64,000 bases of DNA, taken from the NCBI GenBank assembly GCA_030654805.1, contig JAURWR010000072.1:1-64000 (forward strand). The letters run 5' to 3'. This DNA is from Burkholderiaceae bacterium (GTDB taxonomy: Bacteria > Pseudomonadota > Gammaproteobacteria > Burkholderiales > Burkholderiaceae_C). The first letter of the stretch is position 1. The number at the start of each line of letters is the position of its first letter. Positions 27,286-36,961 of this stretch are shown here, in pieces. The position numbers and the translations under genes are program-made. Under the pieces are notes generated by a model. The model was not told where the DNA came from, did no database searches, and was given only the letters and a program-made list of their open reading frames with translations.

Positions 27286-28590
27286 TTGCGCGTGGTTGAT
27301 GCTCCGGACGCCGGATTTCAGCGTGTCGTGTGGGGCGTGGCGGGGCTGGTCCACGCGATTGGCGATGCGTTGGCTGCCCGCTTCGGTGCCTGCACGGTTC
27401 GCGGCGAGTTGTCGGGCTACACGCGGGCATCGAGCGGGCACTGCTACTTCAGCCTGAAGGATGCGAATGGCGATTCGGCATCGATTCGCTGCGCGATGTT
27501 CAAGCGGTCAGCCAGTCTGCTGCAGTTTCAGCCGGCGGACGGTCAGCAGGTGCAATTGCGTGGTCGTGTCGCGGTCTACGAGCCTCGCGGCGAACTGCAG
27601 TTCATCGTCGAAGCGATGCAGCGCAGCGGTGAAGGATCGCTGTACGAGCAGTTCCTGCGCATCAAGCAGAAGCTGGAAACCGAAGGGCTTTTCGATGCGG
27701 CGCGCAAGCGGCCCATCGCGACTCACCCCCGACGCGTCGGCATCGTCACATCGCTCGACGCCGCCGCGCTGCACGACGTGGCCTCGGCGCTTGCGCGGCG
27801 CTCGCCGCATGTCGAGTTGATCGTGTACCCCAGCCTGGTGCAGGGCAGCGAAGCGCCCGCCGCGCTGGTGGCGGCGATCGAGGTGGCAGGGCGCCGGCGC
27901 GAGGTCGACACGCTGCTGGTGTGCCGCGGCGGTGGTTCGATGGAAGACCTGTGGTCGTTCAACGACGAGCGCGTGGTGCGCGCCATCGTTGTGTCGCCGA
28001 TTCCGGTGATCAGCGGAGTCGGGCACGAGACCGACACCACGCTCGCCGACTTTGCCGCCGACCTGCGGGCGCCCACGCCGACCGCCGCGGCCGAACTGTG
28101 CGCACCGTCGAGCGCCGACAACCTGACATGGCTGGCGGCTGCTGCGCTTGCGATGCGGCGCCGCGTGCATCGGGTCCTCGAGACCGAGGCGCAGCGGGTC
28201 GATGGCCTGGCGATGCGTTCGCTGCGGCCCGCCGAAGCGGTGCGGCGGCAGTTGCAGACGCTGGAACTGTGGTCGCACCGACTGGCCAGTGCCACCCGGC
28301 GCGCCACCGTTGCGGGCCGGCGCGACCTGCAGGTGGCTGCCGAGCGGTTCCAGCGCGCCAGCGCGGCGCCGACACAACGTGCAGCCCAGGCGCTGGACCG
28401 CCTCGAAGCGCGGCTGCGCGGCCTCGATCCGGCGGGCGTGCTGCGCCGTGGCTACGCCTGGCTCAGCGACGACAGCGGTCGGGCGCTGGTGTCGACGGCG
28501 CAACTGAGCGTCGGTCAGTCGGTGCAGGCCGTGCTCGCCGATGGCGTGGCCGTGGCGCAGGTCACCTCGGTGTCGCCCACATCGGGTTGA
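27286..28590 (+). CDS. xseA: exodeoxyribonuclease VII large subunit
   Basis: A 434-residue protein with the OB-fold start (VRGELSGYTRASSGHCYFSL), then the nuclease core with RVGIVTSLDAAALHD, VCRGGGSMEDLWSFNDE and SGVGHETDTTLADFAADLRA-type motifs. A long helical region follows. With XseB it degrades single-stranded DNA to oligonucleotides. The start is TTG 27286 or GTG 27292; no ATG is available before the conserved domain. Confidence 0.93.
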   Translation: MRVVDAPDAGFQRVVWGVAGLVHAIGDALAARFGACTVRGELSGYTRASSGHCYFSLKDANGDSASIRCAMFKRSASLLQFQPADGQQVQLRGRVAVYEPRGELQFIVEAMQRSGEGSLYEQFLRIKQKLETEGLFDAARKRPIATHPRRVGIVTSLDAAALHDVASALARRSPHVELIVYPSLVQGSEAPAALVAAIEVAGRRREVDTLLVCRGGGSMEDLWSFNDERVVRAIVVSPIPVISGVGHETDTTLADFAADLRAPTPTAAAELCAPSSADNLTWLAAAALAMRRRVHRVLETEAQRVDGLAMRSLRPAEAVRRQLQTLELWSHRLASATRRATVAGRRDLQVAAERFQRASAAPTQRAAQALDRLEARLRGLDPAGVLRRGYAWLSDDSGRALVSTAQLSVGQSVQAVLADGVAVAQVTSVSPTSG

Positions 28591-28722
28591 ATGGCCACGC
28601 CTGGTCATTTCCCCAGCGAGTGGTGGGTCCTCCAGATGCCGTCGTTTTCGGCGTCGCTGCCTACAATCGAAAGCTGCTTCGAGTTCTCCAATGGGTCACA
28701 CCCCCCAACCGAAAGGATCACG

Positions 28723-29304
28723 ATGGAACACACCCTGCCGGCACTGCCGTATGCGATCGACGCACTGGCTCCGCACCTCAGCAAGGAAACGCTGGAGTAC
28801 CACCATGGCAAGCACCACAACGCTTATGTGGTGAACCTGAACAACCTTCAGAAGGGCACCGAATTCGAGAGCCTGAGCCTGGAGGAAATCATCAAGAAGT
28901 CCTCTGGTGGCGTCTACAACAATGCCGCGCAGATCTGGAACCACACCTTCTTCTGGCACGGCATGAAGCCGGCCGGCGGCGGTGAACCCAAAGGCGCGCT
29001 GGCGGCGGCGATCAACGCCAAGTTCGGCAGCTACACCGCGTTCAAGGAAGCCTTCACGAAGAGCGCGGTCGGCAACTTCGGATCGGGCTGGACCTGGCTG
29101 GTGAAGAAGCCCGACGGCACGTTGGACATCGTCAACACCGGTGCAGCCGGCACGCCGCTGACCACCGCCGACAAGGCGCTGCTGACCATCGACGTGTGGG
29201 AGCATGCCTACTACATCGATTACCGCAACCTGCGTCCGAAGTGGGTCGAGACCTTCCTGACCTCGCTGGTCAACTGGGACTTCGCGGAAGCGAACTTCGC
29301 CTGA
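28723..29304 (+). CDS. sodB: superoxide dismutase, iron type
   Basis: A 193-residue cytoplasmic enzyme that dismutates superoxide. The four metal ligands are present at His-27, His-74, Asp-157 and His-161 ([10 protein letters not shown]). Gln-70 in AAQIWNH is at the position that marks iron-specific enzymes. ATG 28723 has GAAAGGA just upstream; the open frame from 28591 is rejected. A terminator follows at once. Confidence 0.95.
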   Translation: MEHTLPALPYAIDALAPHLSKETLEYHHGKHHNAYVVNLNNLQKGTEFESLSLEEIIKKSSGGVYNNAAQIWNHTFFWHGMKPAGGGEPKGALAAAINAKFGSYTAFKEAFTKSAVGNFGSGWTWLVKKPDGTLDIVNTGAAGTPLTTADKALLTIDVWEHAYYIDYRNLRPKWVETFLTSLVNWDFAEANFA

Positions 29305-29322
29305 GCGACTTGCCCTTGATGC

Positions 29323-29350
29323 AAAAAGCCGGTCGCTGACCGGCTTTTTT
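29323..29350 (+). terminator. Rho-independent terminator of sodB
   Basis: AAAAAGCCGGTC and GACCGGCTTTTT are perfect 12-base arms with a 3-base loop followed by T. The A-run on the left lets it also terminate the convergent DUF192 gene. Confidence 0.9.
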
Positions 29351-29370
29351 GTTTGCCATGATCGCCCGGA

Positions 29371-29934
29371 TCAAGGCGTGAACGGCTTGCCCTTGAGCTT
29401 GCTGCCTGCGGCGATCCCGCGCTTCGCAAACCAGCCGTCGTTCATCTCCAGGACGAACCGCACGGGCTGGGAGGAGCAGTGCGGGTCCAGTGTCTGAGGT
29501 TTCATGCGGTCGACGTTGACGATGGTGCCATCGTCGGCCACGAACGCGATATCCAGCGGGAGCAGGGTGTTCTTCATCCAGAAACACTGTTGCCCCGCCT
29601 GCTCGAACGCGAACAGCATCCCGTGATTGGGCTGCATCGTCTCGCGAAACATCAACCCGGTGGACCGCTGCTCTTCGGTCTGTGCCAGTTCGGCGGTGAT
29701 GTTGTGGATCCCGGCGTTCAGCGTCAGTGTCGACAGACTCTGAGCCGCAGCCTGCGCCCAACCCGGCTGGACGTGACCTGCGGCGATCCAGGCCACCAAG
29801 CTCCATGCGACGACGGTCCGGGCCCGTCGACGCGCGCTCGGGTTTCGCTCCGGCAGATGCTGGGTCTGACAATCGAGGCAGGGTCCGTGCGCAGAAACCG
29901 CACGTGGTGCTGAACTAGAATTAAATTGCGACAT
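29371..29934 (-). CDS. DUF192 family exported protein
   Basis: A 187-residue protein with a long charged N-region followed by a hydrophobic helix (VVAWSLVAWIAAG), suggesting export or anchoring. The DUF192 domain covers residues 75-187: RSTGLMFRE, MLFAFEQ, CFWMKNTLLPLDIAFV and VLEMNDGWFAKRGI. Function is unknown. Start at 29934 is inferred; the frame extends to 29970. It converges on sodB and diverges from icd. Confidence 0.8.
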   Translation of the reverse strand: MSQFNSSSAPRAVSAHGPCLDCQTQHLPERNPSARRRARTVVAWSLVAWIAAGHVQPGWAQAAAQSLSTLTLNAGIHNITAELAQTEEQRSTGLMFRETMQPNHGMLFAFEQAGQQCFWMKNTLLPLDIAFVADDGTIVNVDRMKPQTLDPHCSSQPVRFVLEMNDGWFAKRGIAAGSKLKGKPFTP

Positions 29935-29990
29935 CGATATCCTTCTCTTGAGATTTTCTGTCCCCAACACGACTGCGGAGCCTTCAGTCC

Positions 29991-31244
29991 ATGTACCAAC
30001 ATATCAAAGTGCCGGACAACGGCGAAAAGATCACCGTCAACGCTGACTTTTCCCTGAACGTTCCAGATCACCCAATCATTCCCTACATCGAAGGTGACGG
30101 CACGGGATTGGACATCACCCCGGTGATGATCAAGGTGGTCGACGCCGCCGTGGCCAAGGTCTACGCCGGCAAGCGTCAGATCCGCTGGATGGAGATCTAC
30201 GCCGGCGAGAAATCGACGCAGATCTACGGCCCCGATGTCTGGCTGCCTGAAGAGACGCTGACGGTGCTGCGCGACTACGTGGTGTCGATCAAGGGCCCGC
30301 TGACGACTCCCGTCGGTGGCGGTATCCGCTCCTTGAACGTCGCCTTGCGCCAGGAACTCGATCTCTACGTCTGCCTGCGCCCAATCCAGTACTTCACCGG
30401 CGTTCCATCGCCCGTGAAGGAGCCTGAAAAGACCAACATGGTCATCTTCCGCGAGAACTCGGAAGACATCTACGCCGGCATCGAATTCGAAGCCGAAAGC
30501 GAGAAGGCCAAGCGCCTGATCAAGATCCTGCAGGACGACTTCGGCGTCAAGAAGATCCGCTTCCCCGACACCTCGGGCATCGGCATCAAGCCGGTGTCGA
30601 GGCAGGGCACCGAGCGTCTGGTGCGCAAGGCGATCCAGTACGCGATCGACAACGACAAGCCCTCGGTGACGATCGTCCACAAGGGCAACATCATGAAGTA
30701 CACCGAAGGTGGCTTCCGTGACTGGGCCTACAACCTGGCGCAGAAGGAATTCGGTGCCCAGTTGATCGACGGCGGACCGTGGTGCAAGTTCAAGAACCCG
30801 AACACCGGCAAGGACATCGTCATCAAGGACTCGATCGCCGATGCGTTCCTCCAGCAGATCCTGCTGCGCCCGGCCGAGTATTCGGTGATCGCCACGCTGA
30901 ACCTGAACGGCGACTACGTTTCCGACGCGCTGGCCGCGCAGGTCGGTGGCATCGGCATCGCCCCGGGCGCGAACCTGAGCGACTCGATCGCGATGTTCGA
31001 GGCCACGCACGGAACCGCGCCGAAGTACGCCGGCAAGGACTACGTCAACCCCGGTTCGGAAATCTTGTCAGCCGAGATGATGCTTCGCCACATGGGCTGG
31101 ATCGAGGCAGCCGACCTGATCATCGCGTCGATGAAGCGGTCGATCCTCTCGAAGAAGGTCACCTACGACTTCGCCCGCCTGATGGACGGTGCGACCCAGG
31201 TGTCGTGCTCGGGCTTCGGCCAAGTGATGATCGACCACATGTGA
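29991..31244 (+). CDS. icd: isocitrate dehydrogenase (NADP)
   Basis: A 417-residue TCA-cycle enzyme. It has the substrate loop [19 protein letters not shown] with the phosphorylatable serine, the motif [17 protein letters not shown], and the signature [17 protein letters not shown]. It oxidises isocitrate to 2-oxoglutarate. A terminator follows, then the remains of an integrase; the 3' end of icd is a known phage integration site in enterobacteria. Confidence 0.96.
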   Translation: MYQHIKVPDNGEKITVNADFSLNVPDHPIIPYIEGDGTGLDITPVMIKVVDAAVAKVYAGKRQIRWMEIYAGEKSTQIYGPDVWLPEETLTVLRDYVVSIKGPLTTPVGGGIRSLNVALRQELDLYVCLRPIQYFTGVPSPVKEPEKTNMVIFRENSEDIYAGIEFEAESEKAKRLIKILQDDFGVKKIRFPDTSGIGIKPVSRQGTERLVRKAIQYAIDNDKPSVTIVHKGNIMKYTEGGFRDWAYNLAQKEFGAQLIDGGPWCKFKNPNTGKDIVIKDSIADAFLQQILLRPAEYSVIATLNLNGDYVSDALAAQVGGIGIAPGANLSDSIAMFEATHGTAPKYAGKDYVNPGSEILSAEMMLRHMGWIEAADLIIASMKRSILSKKVTYDFARLMDGATQVSCSGFGQVMIDHM

Positions 31245-31286
31245 CGTAGTTCAAGGACGTCTCCGGGCGTCCCATCCGGTGCCATC

Positions 31287-31322
31287 AAAAGCCCCAGTTC
31301 GTTGATTCGACTGGGGTTTTTG
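31287..31322 (+). terminator. Rho-independent terminator of icd
   Basis: CCCCAGT and ACTGGGG form a stem around an 11-base loop, with a T-run after it and an A-run before it. It ends icd transcription 45 bases past the stop codon. Confidence 0.8.
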
Positions 31323-31418
31323 TCTTCTGTCGTCTCCGGCTGTTTCTTGACATCGCAAAGGGACGGGGCCACATTTGGAGCCACAGGGGCGGCTGTGGCC
31401 CCATCTGGGGCAGCCCTC

Positions 31419-32640
31419 ATGCGACACATCAACTACGTCCTGAAGCCCGCGACGATCGACAACGCGAAGGCGAGGGATTAGCGCTACGACCTGACCGATG
31501 GCGGCGGCCTGGTATTGGAGGTCATTCCGTCGGGCTCCAAGACCTGGCGCTTCAAGTACCACCTCAACGGCAAGCGCGAGAAGGTGACGATCGGCGCCTA
31601 CCCGGCGTTCACCATCAAGCAGGCCCGCGACCGCCACGAGGAACTACGCGCGCTGATCGAGCGCGGCCAGAGCCCGGCAAAGGCCAAGCGGGCGCTATCG
31701 ACGGAACAGAAGCTCGCCGACGCTCGGCGCCTGAGCTTCCGCACCTTTGCCCAGCGCTGGGTGGACGAGACCCTCTTCTATCGATCCCGCGACTACGTGG
31801 TCCAGACCGTGCGCTGGCTCGATGCCTGCGTCTACCGGCGATTGGCGACATGCAACTCGAAGAGGTTCAGCCGGGCCACGTGCTGGCCATCATCAAGGCG
31901 CGCGCCGACACCACGGTGACCGCCGAGCGCATCCGCGTGATCGTCCAGCAGATCTACAACCATGCCATCCGCAACCTGCTGGTGACGACGAACCCCGCGC
32001 AGCCGCTGCGCGGCGCCATCGCGCGTGCCCCCGTTGAACACCATCGCCACTTGAGCAAAAAGGAGCTGGGCGAGTTCTGGCGCAAGCTCGAACTTCAAGG
32101 CGCCCATGCCACGACGATCGCGGCGAGCAAGCTGCTGATGTTCACCATGACCCGCAAGAGCGAGCTGCTGCGCTCGAAGTGGCCCGAGTTCGATCTCGAT
32201 GGTGCACAGTGGGATATCCCGGCGGAGCGCATGAAGATGGGCAAGCCGCACCGCGTGTTCCTGTCGCGCCAGGCGGTGGAGATCCTGCGCAGCGTGCATC
32301 AGCTCACCGGCCACGGCGACTACGTCTTTCCATCAATCTTTCGGGGCAGCGTGCCCATGGGTGATGTGACGCTGAACCACTTCTTCAAGCGCATCGACTT
32401 CGGTGTGCCTGACTTCAGTCCGCATGGCCTGCGAGGCACCGCAGCGACCTTGCTTCGCGAGCACGGGTTCGGCCGTGATGTGGTCGAGTTGCTGCTCGCG
32501 CACAGCGAGAAGAACGCGACTGTGGCCGCCTACAGCCACATGAAGTTGGCCGCAGACCGGAAAGGGCGCTGCAGTTTCTGGCCGATCGAGTGGAGGCACT
32601 GGCGGCCGGAGGGGATCTGATCCCGTTGCGCGCGGCTTGA
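31419..32640 (+). pseudogene. tyrosine-type phage/island integrase, inactivated
   Basis: The sequence reads as a P4-type integrase (DUF4102-like arm-binding N-terminus, core-binding domain, catalytic domain) but is broken three times. An in-frame TAG lies at 31479-31481, 20 codons after the ATG at 31419. A one-base shift occurs near 31836-31842. A second shift near 32565 restores the expected C-terminus, which ends at 32640. Catalytic segments survive: TRKSELL (first Arg), HGLR, LLLAHSE and the Tyr in AAYSH. A 7-base inverted repeat (GCCACAG/CTGTGGC, 31380-31399) precedes it. It is the relic of an element integrated next to icd. Confidence 0.88.
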
Positions 32641-32814
32641 CTGGCCGCTGCACGTCCGGGCCGCTGGGCATCAGCGCATCCATCTGGCCGGGATCACCAT
32701 GTTCAGCGATGCGACCGTGGCGGGCGTCACTGAAGTTGGTGCGACTGCATTCCGCAATCGTTGTCGTTTGGGTGGGCTGGCAGGGGCCTGAACCAGACTG
32801 ACGGAGGTCGAACA

Positions 32815-32901
32815 ATGCGCGGCGACCTCAAGCTGCTGGCGACACTGAGCCAACTGATCTGTCGGTTCCTTGTCTTGTTCGGGTTCAGCGTTCGTGACTG
32901 A
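32815..32901 (+). CDS. possible 28-residue peptide, unknown
   Basis: A very short frame (MRGDLKLLATLSQLICRFLV and on to a stop at 32899) has a strong GGAGG 7 bases upstream of its ATG. It overlaps the end of the convergent HPF-like gene. No family was recognised; it may be a fragment of a lost element gene. Confidence 0.25.
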   Translation: MRGDLKLLATLSQLICRFLVLFGFSVRD

Positions 32902-33226
32902 TGAAACGTTGGCGCATGCGGCGGGAGTCACTTCCGCGACGCCACAACCGCATCAGGAACCGCGCGGCACGCGCCAGCGCGTTGTCCAGCGCAGTGCGCC
33001 AGTCGTTTGCCACGGAGGAGACGACCACCCACCCGGCGCCATCGGTCCGGAGTTCCACCTGGCAGCGCTTGTCGATGCCGCCGCGCGGGCCGTTCACGTC
33101 CGACATCTGCACCTCGGCACGGGGCACCAGCCAGCCCAGTCGCCTCAAAACGAAGCGCACTCGGCGCTCGGTCAACTCGCGCAGGTCGGTGGCTTGCGGA
33201 TGACGGGACTTGAAGAGCACTTGCAT
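32885..33226 (-). CDS. HPF/RaiA-like ribosome-associated protein
   Basis: A 113-residue protein. It follows the pattern of ribosome hibernation/sigma-54 modulation proteins: MQVLFKSRH start, RVRFVLRRLGW helix, VQMSDVNGPRGGIDKRCQVEL strands and a second helix (WRTALDNALARAARFL). The C-terminal 20 residues are strongly basic. The start at 33226 has GGAGA upstream; the frame remains open to 33427. Such proteins bind ribosomes under stress. It lies alone in the accessory region rather than next to rpoN, where the standard copy usually sits. Confidence 0.65.
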   Translation of the reverse strand: MQVLFKSRHPQATDLRELTERRVRFVLRRLGWLVPRAEVQMSDVNGPRGGIDKRCQVELRTDGAGWVVVSSVANDWRTALDNALARAARFLMRLWRRGSDSRRMRQRFISHER

Positions 33227-33425
33227 CACGAATCTCCATGGGATGAGGAACACATCGAATGTGGAACTCCCCACGGTTCTGGACAAGCAGTCTTTACAGA
33301 ACGAGAACATCGGATAAACCTGAACAGATCGCTTTTTCCGAACCTGGCTTCGTGGAATAGCTGCTTTTTCACCCACTCCAACGCATCCACATTCAAGGCT
33401 GTTCGAACTTCCCCAAGGCCAAATC

Positions 33426-33626
33426 ATGAAAGCTCCGTTCAGATCCAGGTATCACGGCATCGCGCGTTGGAGTCAGCGCGGCGTCGAGCGCGTGGGTCAG
33501 GCACTGCGGCATCTGCAGCGGCTGCTGGTGTTGGAGCGCCAGCCCGAGGCGCTGGCGCTGATCCCGATCCGGGCCGTGCAGCCGCACCCCCTGCGCCAGC
33601 AGCAACGCCACACGTGGCGCGACTGA
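33426..33626 (+). CDS. small basic protein, hypothetical
   Basis: A 66-residue frame rich in Arg, Gln and His, with a central helix-like stretch (VGQALRHLQRLLVLERQPEA). It starts 200 bases from the divergent HPF-like gene. There is no strong ribosome site (only CAAATC before the ATG) and no recognised family. It may not be expressed. Confidence 0.35.
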   Translation: MKAPFRSRYHGIARWSQRGVERVGQALRHLQRLLVLERQPEALALIPIRAVQPHPLRQQQRHTWRD

Positions 33627-33714
33627 ACACCGCTGTCAGGATCCAACCGCCGAACTGCTGCCCACCGCGTCTCGCCCTTCCATACCCATCCACCACTCAG
33701 GAAAGAACATTGAC

Positions 33715-34149
33715 ATGCGCTCTTACCCCCGAAACAGCCCCGAGGCCGCGGCACGAATCGTGGCGCTCGTCCTCATTGCCGACGGCCACGTCTGCCGCTC
33801 GGAACTCGATGCACTGAACCAGCTCGACGGGGCAGGTCAACTGGGACTGGAGCCAGACGGCATGCCGCTCGTCATCCAATCGCTTTGCGAGGACCTGCTG
33901 ATGGGAGCGTACGCTGGCGGGTCGATGATGGCCTGCGTGGACGATGGCGTCATGGCGTTGCTGATGGCCGAGGTGGACGACCCGGCGCTTCAGCGCAAGG
34001 TGTTGCAGCTTGCGGTCGCCGCTGCGGGCGCCGACCGGCATCTCGCCGAAGGGGAGGCCGTGGTCATTGCGGCGGCTCGCCGCTATTGGGGCCTCGGTGA
34101 CGAAGCAGACGCAGAGAGCCGCATGGCTGCCGACCCGCAGGCTGCCTGA
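33715..34149 (+). CDS. TerB-like protein
   Basis: A 144-residue, all-helical acidic protein. Its start (AARIVALVLIADGHVCRSEL) and end (AAAGADRHLAEGEAVVIAAA) form the two halves of a TerB-like fold, with acidic pairs suited to metal binding. AGGAAAG precedes ATG 33715. TerB proteins are linked to tellurite and metal stress. The assignment rests on pattern only. It converges with the LysR gene. Confidence 0.55.
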   Translation: MRSYPRNSPEAAARIVALVLIADGHVCRSELDALNQLDGAGQLGLEPDGMPLVIQSLCEDLLMGAYAGGSMMACVDDGVMALLMAEVDDPALQRKVLQLAVAAAGADRHLAEGEAVVIAAARRYWGLGDEADAESRMAADPQAA

Positions 34150-34159
34150 ACGACAGCGG

Positions 34160-35041
34160 TCAGGCGCGCGCCGCCGCGATGACCTGTAGCACGAGGGGAT
34201 GATGCTGTCCGCGGCGTGAGCGGATGGCGTGTATCTCCTCCTTCACGTCTTCGCAGCGCCCGAGCAAGCGCAGTCCGCGCAGCAAGCCCACATCACCCGC
34301 ACCAAGTCGGCTGACCGGGAAGACCCCCAGCCCGCGCGCAGCAAATACCGCGAGCAGCGCGCTGTCCTCGAACTCGCCGACGATGTGCGGGCGCAGCCCC
34401 TGCGCTTCGAACCACCGATCCAGCGTGGGGCGCAGGGCTGAATGGCCCGTCGGCAGCAGCACGGGCAATCGATTGAGCGATTGCGGGAACTGATCCACGT
34501 CGGCCTTGTGCACATGGGCTGCAGGCCCGTACCAATCCACTGGCGACTCGACGAGCCGTTCGCTCGTCAAGCGAAGGTTGGGGTTGCGCGGCGCCGGCTG
34601 CCCGGTCAGCACCAAGTCCAGGTGATGCAGCGCCAGTTCGCCGAGAAGCTGCTCGAACTCGCCTTCGTGGCAGACCAACCGCAACGATGGTGTGGACAGC
34701 ACCGACTCGAGCAGCGCGTGCGCGGCCAACTTGGAGATGCCGTCCGACAGTCCGACAGCCAGGCGGGCGACCTTGCCACTGGCAGCCTCCCGCACTTCCT
34801 CGGGAATCAACTGGCCCAACTGAAAGATTTCCTCGGCGCGGGCAAAGGCAGCCTGACCCGCGTCGGTCATCGCGACGCCTCGGCCGGCAGGCTTGAGCAA
34901 CTGGTGACCCAGCGCCTTCTCGAGTTCGCGCACCTGTGCGCTGATGGTCTGCACCGCCATGTCCAGCCGCTCGGCTGCACGGGCGAAGCCGCCTTCCTTG
35001 GTGACGACCCAGAAATAGTACAGATGCCGGTAATTGAGCAT
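34160..35041 (-). CDS. LysR family regulator, NhaR-like
   Basis: A 293-residue regulator. The winged helix-turn-helix start (MLNYRHLYYFWVVTKEGGFA, then QTISAQVRELE) is the NhaR pattern rather than the usual LysR start. The remainder is the effector-binding domain. Start 35041 is taken; the frame is open to 35113. It diverges from a membrane protein gene and an SbtA-type permease gene, which it probably controls. The effector (sodium, pH or bicarbonate) is a guess. Confidence 0.85.
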   Translation of the reverse strand: MLNYRHLYYFWVVTKEGGFARAAERLDMAVQTISAQVRELEKALGHQLLKPAGRGVAMTDAGQAAFARAEEIFQLGQLIPEEVREAASGKVARLAVGLSDGISKLAAHALLESVLSTPSLRLVCHEGEFEQLLGELALHHLDLVLTGQPAPRNPNLRLTSERLVESPVDWYGPAAHVHKADVDQFPQSLNRLPVLLPTGHSALRPTLDRWFEAQGLRPHIVGEFEDSALLAVFAARGLGVFPVSRLGAGDVGLLRGLRLLGRCEDVKEEIHAIRSRRGQHHPLVLQVIAAARA

Positions 35042-35154
35042 GCCAATCTCACATCGGAAAAACAGCAGTCTAAGTATTCCAGACGCTGCTTTATTCGAAT
35101 TCAAAAGAACCAAAGACTCTCCCCCTGCTGCGGCTATTCAATGAGGAATCGATC

Positions 35155-35571
35155 ATGTTCTACGCTCTCACCTGGTCTGTGGTTTTCGGCCTTCTTGCGC
35201 TCTGGTCGCTTGCGTCCTGGGTCTTTCACTCGATCACGGCATGGGTCGTCTCCAATGCGGGCGTGCTGGTGGCAGGCTCCGGGTCGATCGAAGGTCTGCG
35301 CTTGCCGGACTGGCTCGTGCCTTGGGTTTCGCCCGAACTCACTTCTGCACTGGACTCGATGGCTTCCGCCCTCGCGCCCGCCATCGAAACCTTGCTGGGA
35401 TGGGCGCCCGCACTGCAGGGCGGACTGTCGATCGCGGTCTGGTTTGTCTGGGGCCTCGGGAGCATCCTGATCGTCGTGCTGGGGTTCTTGGTCTCCGGAC
35501 TGATTGCCACGCTGCGCCGACGGGCCATCGGTGGAAGGAGTCCAGGGTTGACGACAAAGGTACCCGGCTGA
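35155..35571 (+). CDS. membrane protein of unknown function next to sbtA
   Basis: A 138-residue protein with a helix at 1-35, an amphipathic middle (residues 45-85) and two hydrophobic segments at 85-120 (LSIAVWFVWGLGSILIVVLG), ending in a basic tail. GAGGA precedes the ATG. No family was recognised. It lies between the LysR gene and the SbtA gene, so a role with the permease is plausible. Confidence 0.65.
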   Translation: MFYALTWSVVFGLLALWSLASWVFHSITAWVVSNAGVLVAGSGSIEGLRLPDWLVPWVSPELTSALDSMASALAPAIETLLGWAPALQGGLSIAVWFVWGLGSILIVVLGFLVSGLIATLRRRAIGGRSPGLTTKVPG

Positions 35572-35662
35572 CGGTCTTCCAAAGTCAATGATTCCGGGTC
35601 GCCACATAAGGCAGCGAGGACCCAGCTTCCGGTGACGCGCACTCCCGCAGGAGACCACGCAG

Positions 35663-36670
35663 ATGCAGAGCTTCCTCGACCCGGCGATCCTCTTCTTCAT
35701 GTTCGGCCTGATCGCGGGCAGCCTGAGGTCCAATCTGGAGATCCCGCCGCAGGTATCGCGCTTTCTGTCGCTTTACCTCCTGATGGCTCTCGGGCTCAAG
35801 GGAGGTTTCGCACTCGCTGAGTCAGGTCTCACCTCCGAGGTATTGATCAGTCTGGGGAGTGCGCTCGCCCTCGCGGTCATTGTCCCGGCAGCGGGGTATC
35901 TGGTCCTGAGGCAGTTCCTGAACGGCTTCGATGCAGCGGCGATTGCCGCCACCTACGGATCGGTGAGTGCCGTCACATTCATCACCGCCGTGCAGTACCT
36001 CGACAACATCGGTCTGCCGTTCGGCGGGCACATGGCAGCAGCGATGGCGCTGATGGAATCACCCGCGATCGTCATGGCGGTGGTGCTGGCGAACCTGGTT
36101 CGAACACGGCAGCGAGCTGGGAGCCACCCGACTGCACTGAGTTCGGCGGCATCAGATCGAGACAACACCGCAACTCGCACGCCTCTGCGCAAGATTCTTC
36201 ATGAATCGCTGACCGACGGCGCACAACTGCTGCTGCTCGGAGCGATGGTGGTCGGCACCGTGACCGGTGAAGCTGGCGAGGCGGCGATGCAACCGTTTGC
36301 GGTCGACCTCTTCAAAGGCATGCTGGCCTTCTTCCTGCTCGACATGGGCTTGTTGGCCGCGCGCAACTTCGGCGGGCTCAAGGGACATTCGCCCTGGCTG
36401 TTCGCCTATGCCATCGGCGGGCCGGTGGTCCATGCAGGTCTCGCCCTGGCATTGGCCCTGGCCGTCGACATGTCGCCCGGCAACGGCGGACTGCTGATGG
36501 TCCTGGCGGCGAGCGCCTCCTACATTGCCGTGCCGGCAGTCATCCGGCACGCCATCCCAGAAGCCAACCCGTCGTTGTATTTCGGCATGTCGCTGGGTTT
36601 GACGTTTCCCTTGAACATCCTCGTCGGCATTCCTGCCTGCGTCCACGTGGCGCAGCGGTTTCTGTCTTGA
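35663..36670 (+). CDS. sbtA: SbtA-type sodium-dependent bicarbonate permease
   Basis: A 335-residue inner-membrane protein with about ten helices, arranged as two halves around a hydrophilic loop at 150-180. Family features include FGLIAGSLRSNLEIPPQ at the start, FITAVQYL in the first half, and ASASYIAVPAVIRHAIPEAN, the well-conserved SbtA segment, in the second. SbtA proteins import bicarbonate with sodium. No PII-like sbtB gene is nearby. AGGAG lies 9 bases before the ATG. Confidence 0.88.
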   Translation: MQSFLDPAILFFMFGLIAGSLRSNLEIPPQVSRFLSLYLLMALGLKGGFALAESGLTSEVLISLGSALALAVIVPAAGYLVLRQFLNGFDAAAIAATYGSVSAVTFITAVQYLDNIGLPFGGHMAAAMALMESPAIVMAVVLANLVRTRQRAGSHPTALSSAASDRDNTATRTPLRKILHESLTDGAQLLLLGAMVVGTVTGEAGEAAMQPFAVDLFKGMLAFFLLDMGLLAARNFGGLKGHSPWLFAYAIGGPVVHAGLALALALAVDMSPGNGGLLMVLAASASYIAVPAVIRHAIPEANPSLYFGMSLGLTFPLNILVGIPACVHVAQRFLS

Positions 36671-36793
36671 AGGAGCCGATCCCGCGGGGTGATTTCGCTT
36701 CGGGAAATCCGAACCTGAGTTCACGCCGACGCTGATTCATGCAGGTCACAAAACCGCCGACGATCCCTCTTGTCTTACACATCAACAGCACCC

Positions 36794-36952
36794 ATGGACA
36801 CCGCCACCCTTCTACTCGCGATCATGACCGTCACGCTGTGCGCAGTGACCTTCCACGCATGGCGCCTCGGCAACGAGAAGCGTGACGTGGCCCTGATCGG
36901 CGCCGTGGGCGCCCTGTGTGGCGTCGGCACGGCTTTCGCTGCGTTCCTCTGA
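36794..36952 (+). CDS. small membrane protein preceding terC
   Basis: A 52-residue product with two hydrophobic stretches (LLLAIMTVTLCAVTF and VALIGAVGALCGVGTAFAAF) joined by a charged loop. It ends 9 bases before the TerC-like gene, so it is probably co-transcribed. No family was recognised. Confidence 0.5.
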   Translation: MDTATLLLAIMTVTLCAVTFHAWRLGNEKRDVALIGAVGALCGVGTAFAAFL

Positions 36953-36961
36953 GGTGACCCG

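Noticed and set aside
29724-31010. Minus-strand frame opposite icd
   Set aside because: icd is unmistakable on the plus strand and the antisense product shows no family features.
36671-36793. Possible manganese (yybP-ykoY) riboswitch upstream of terC
   Set aside because: The conserved loops of that riboswitch could not be found; only short GC stems are present.
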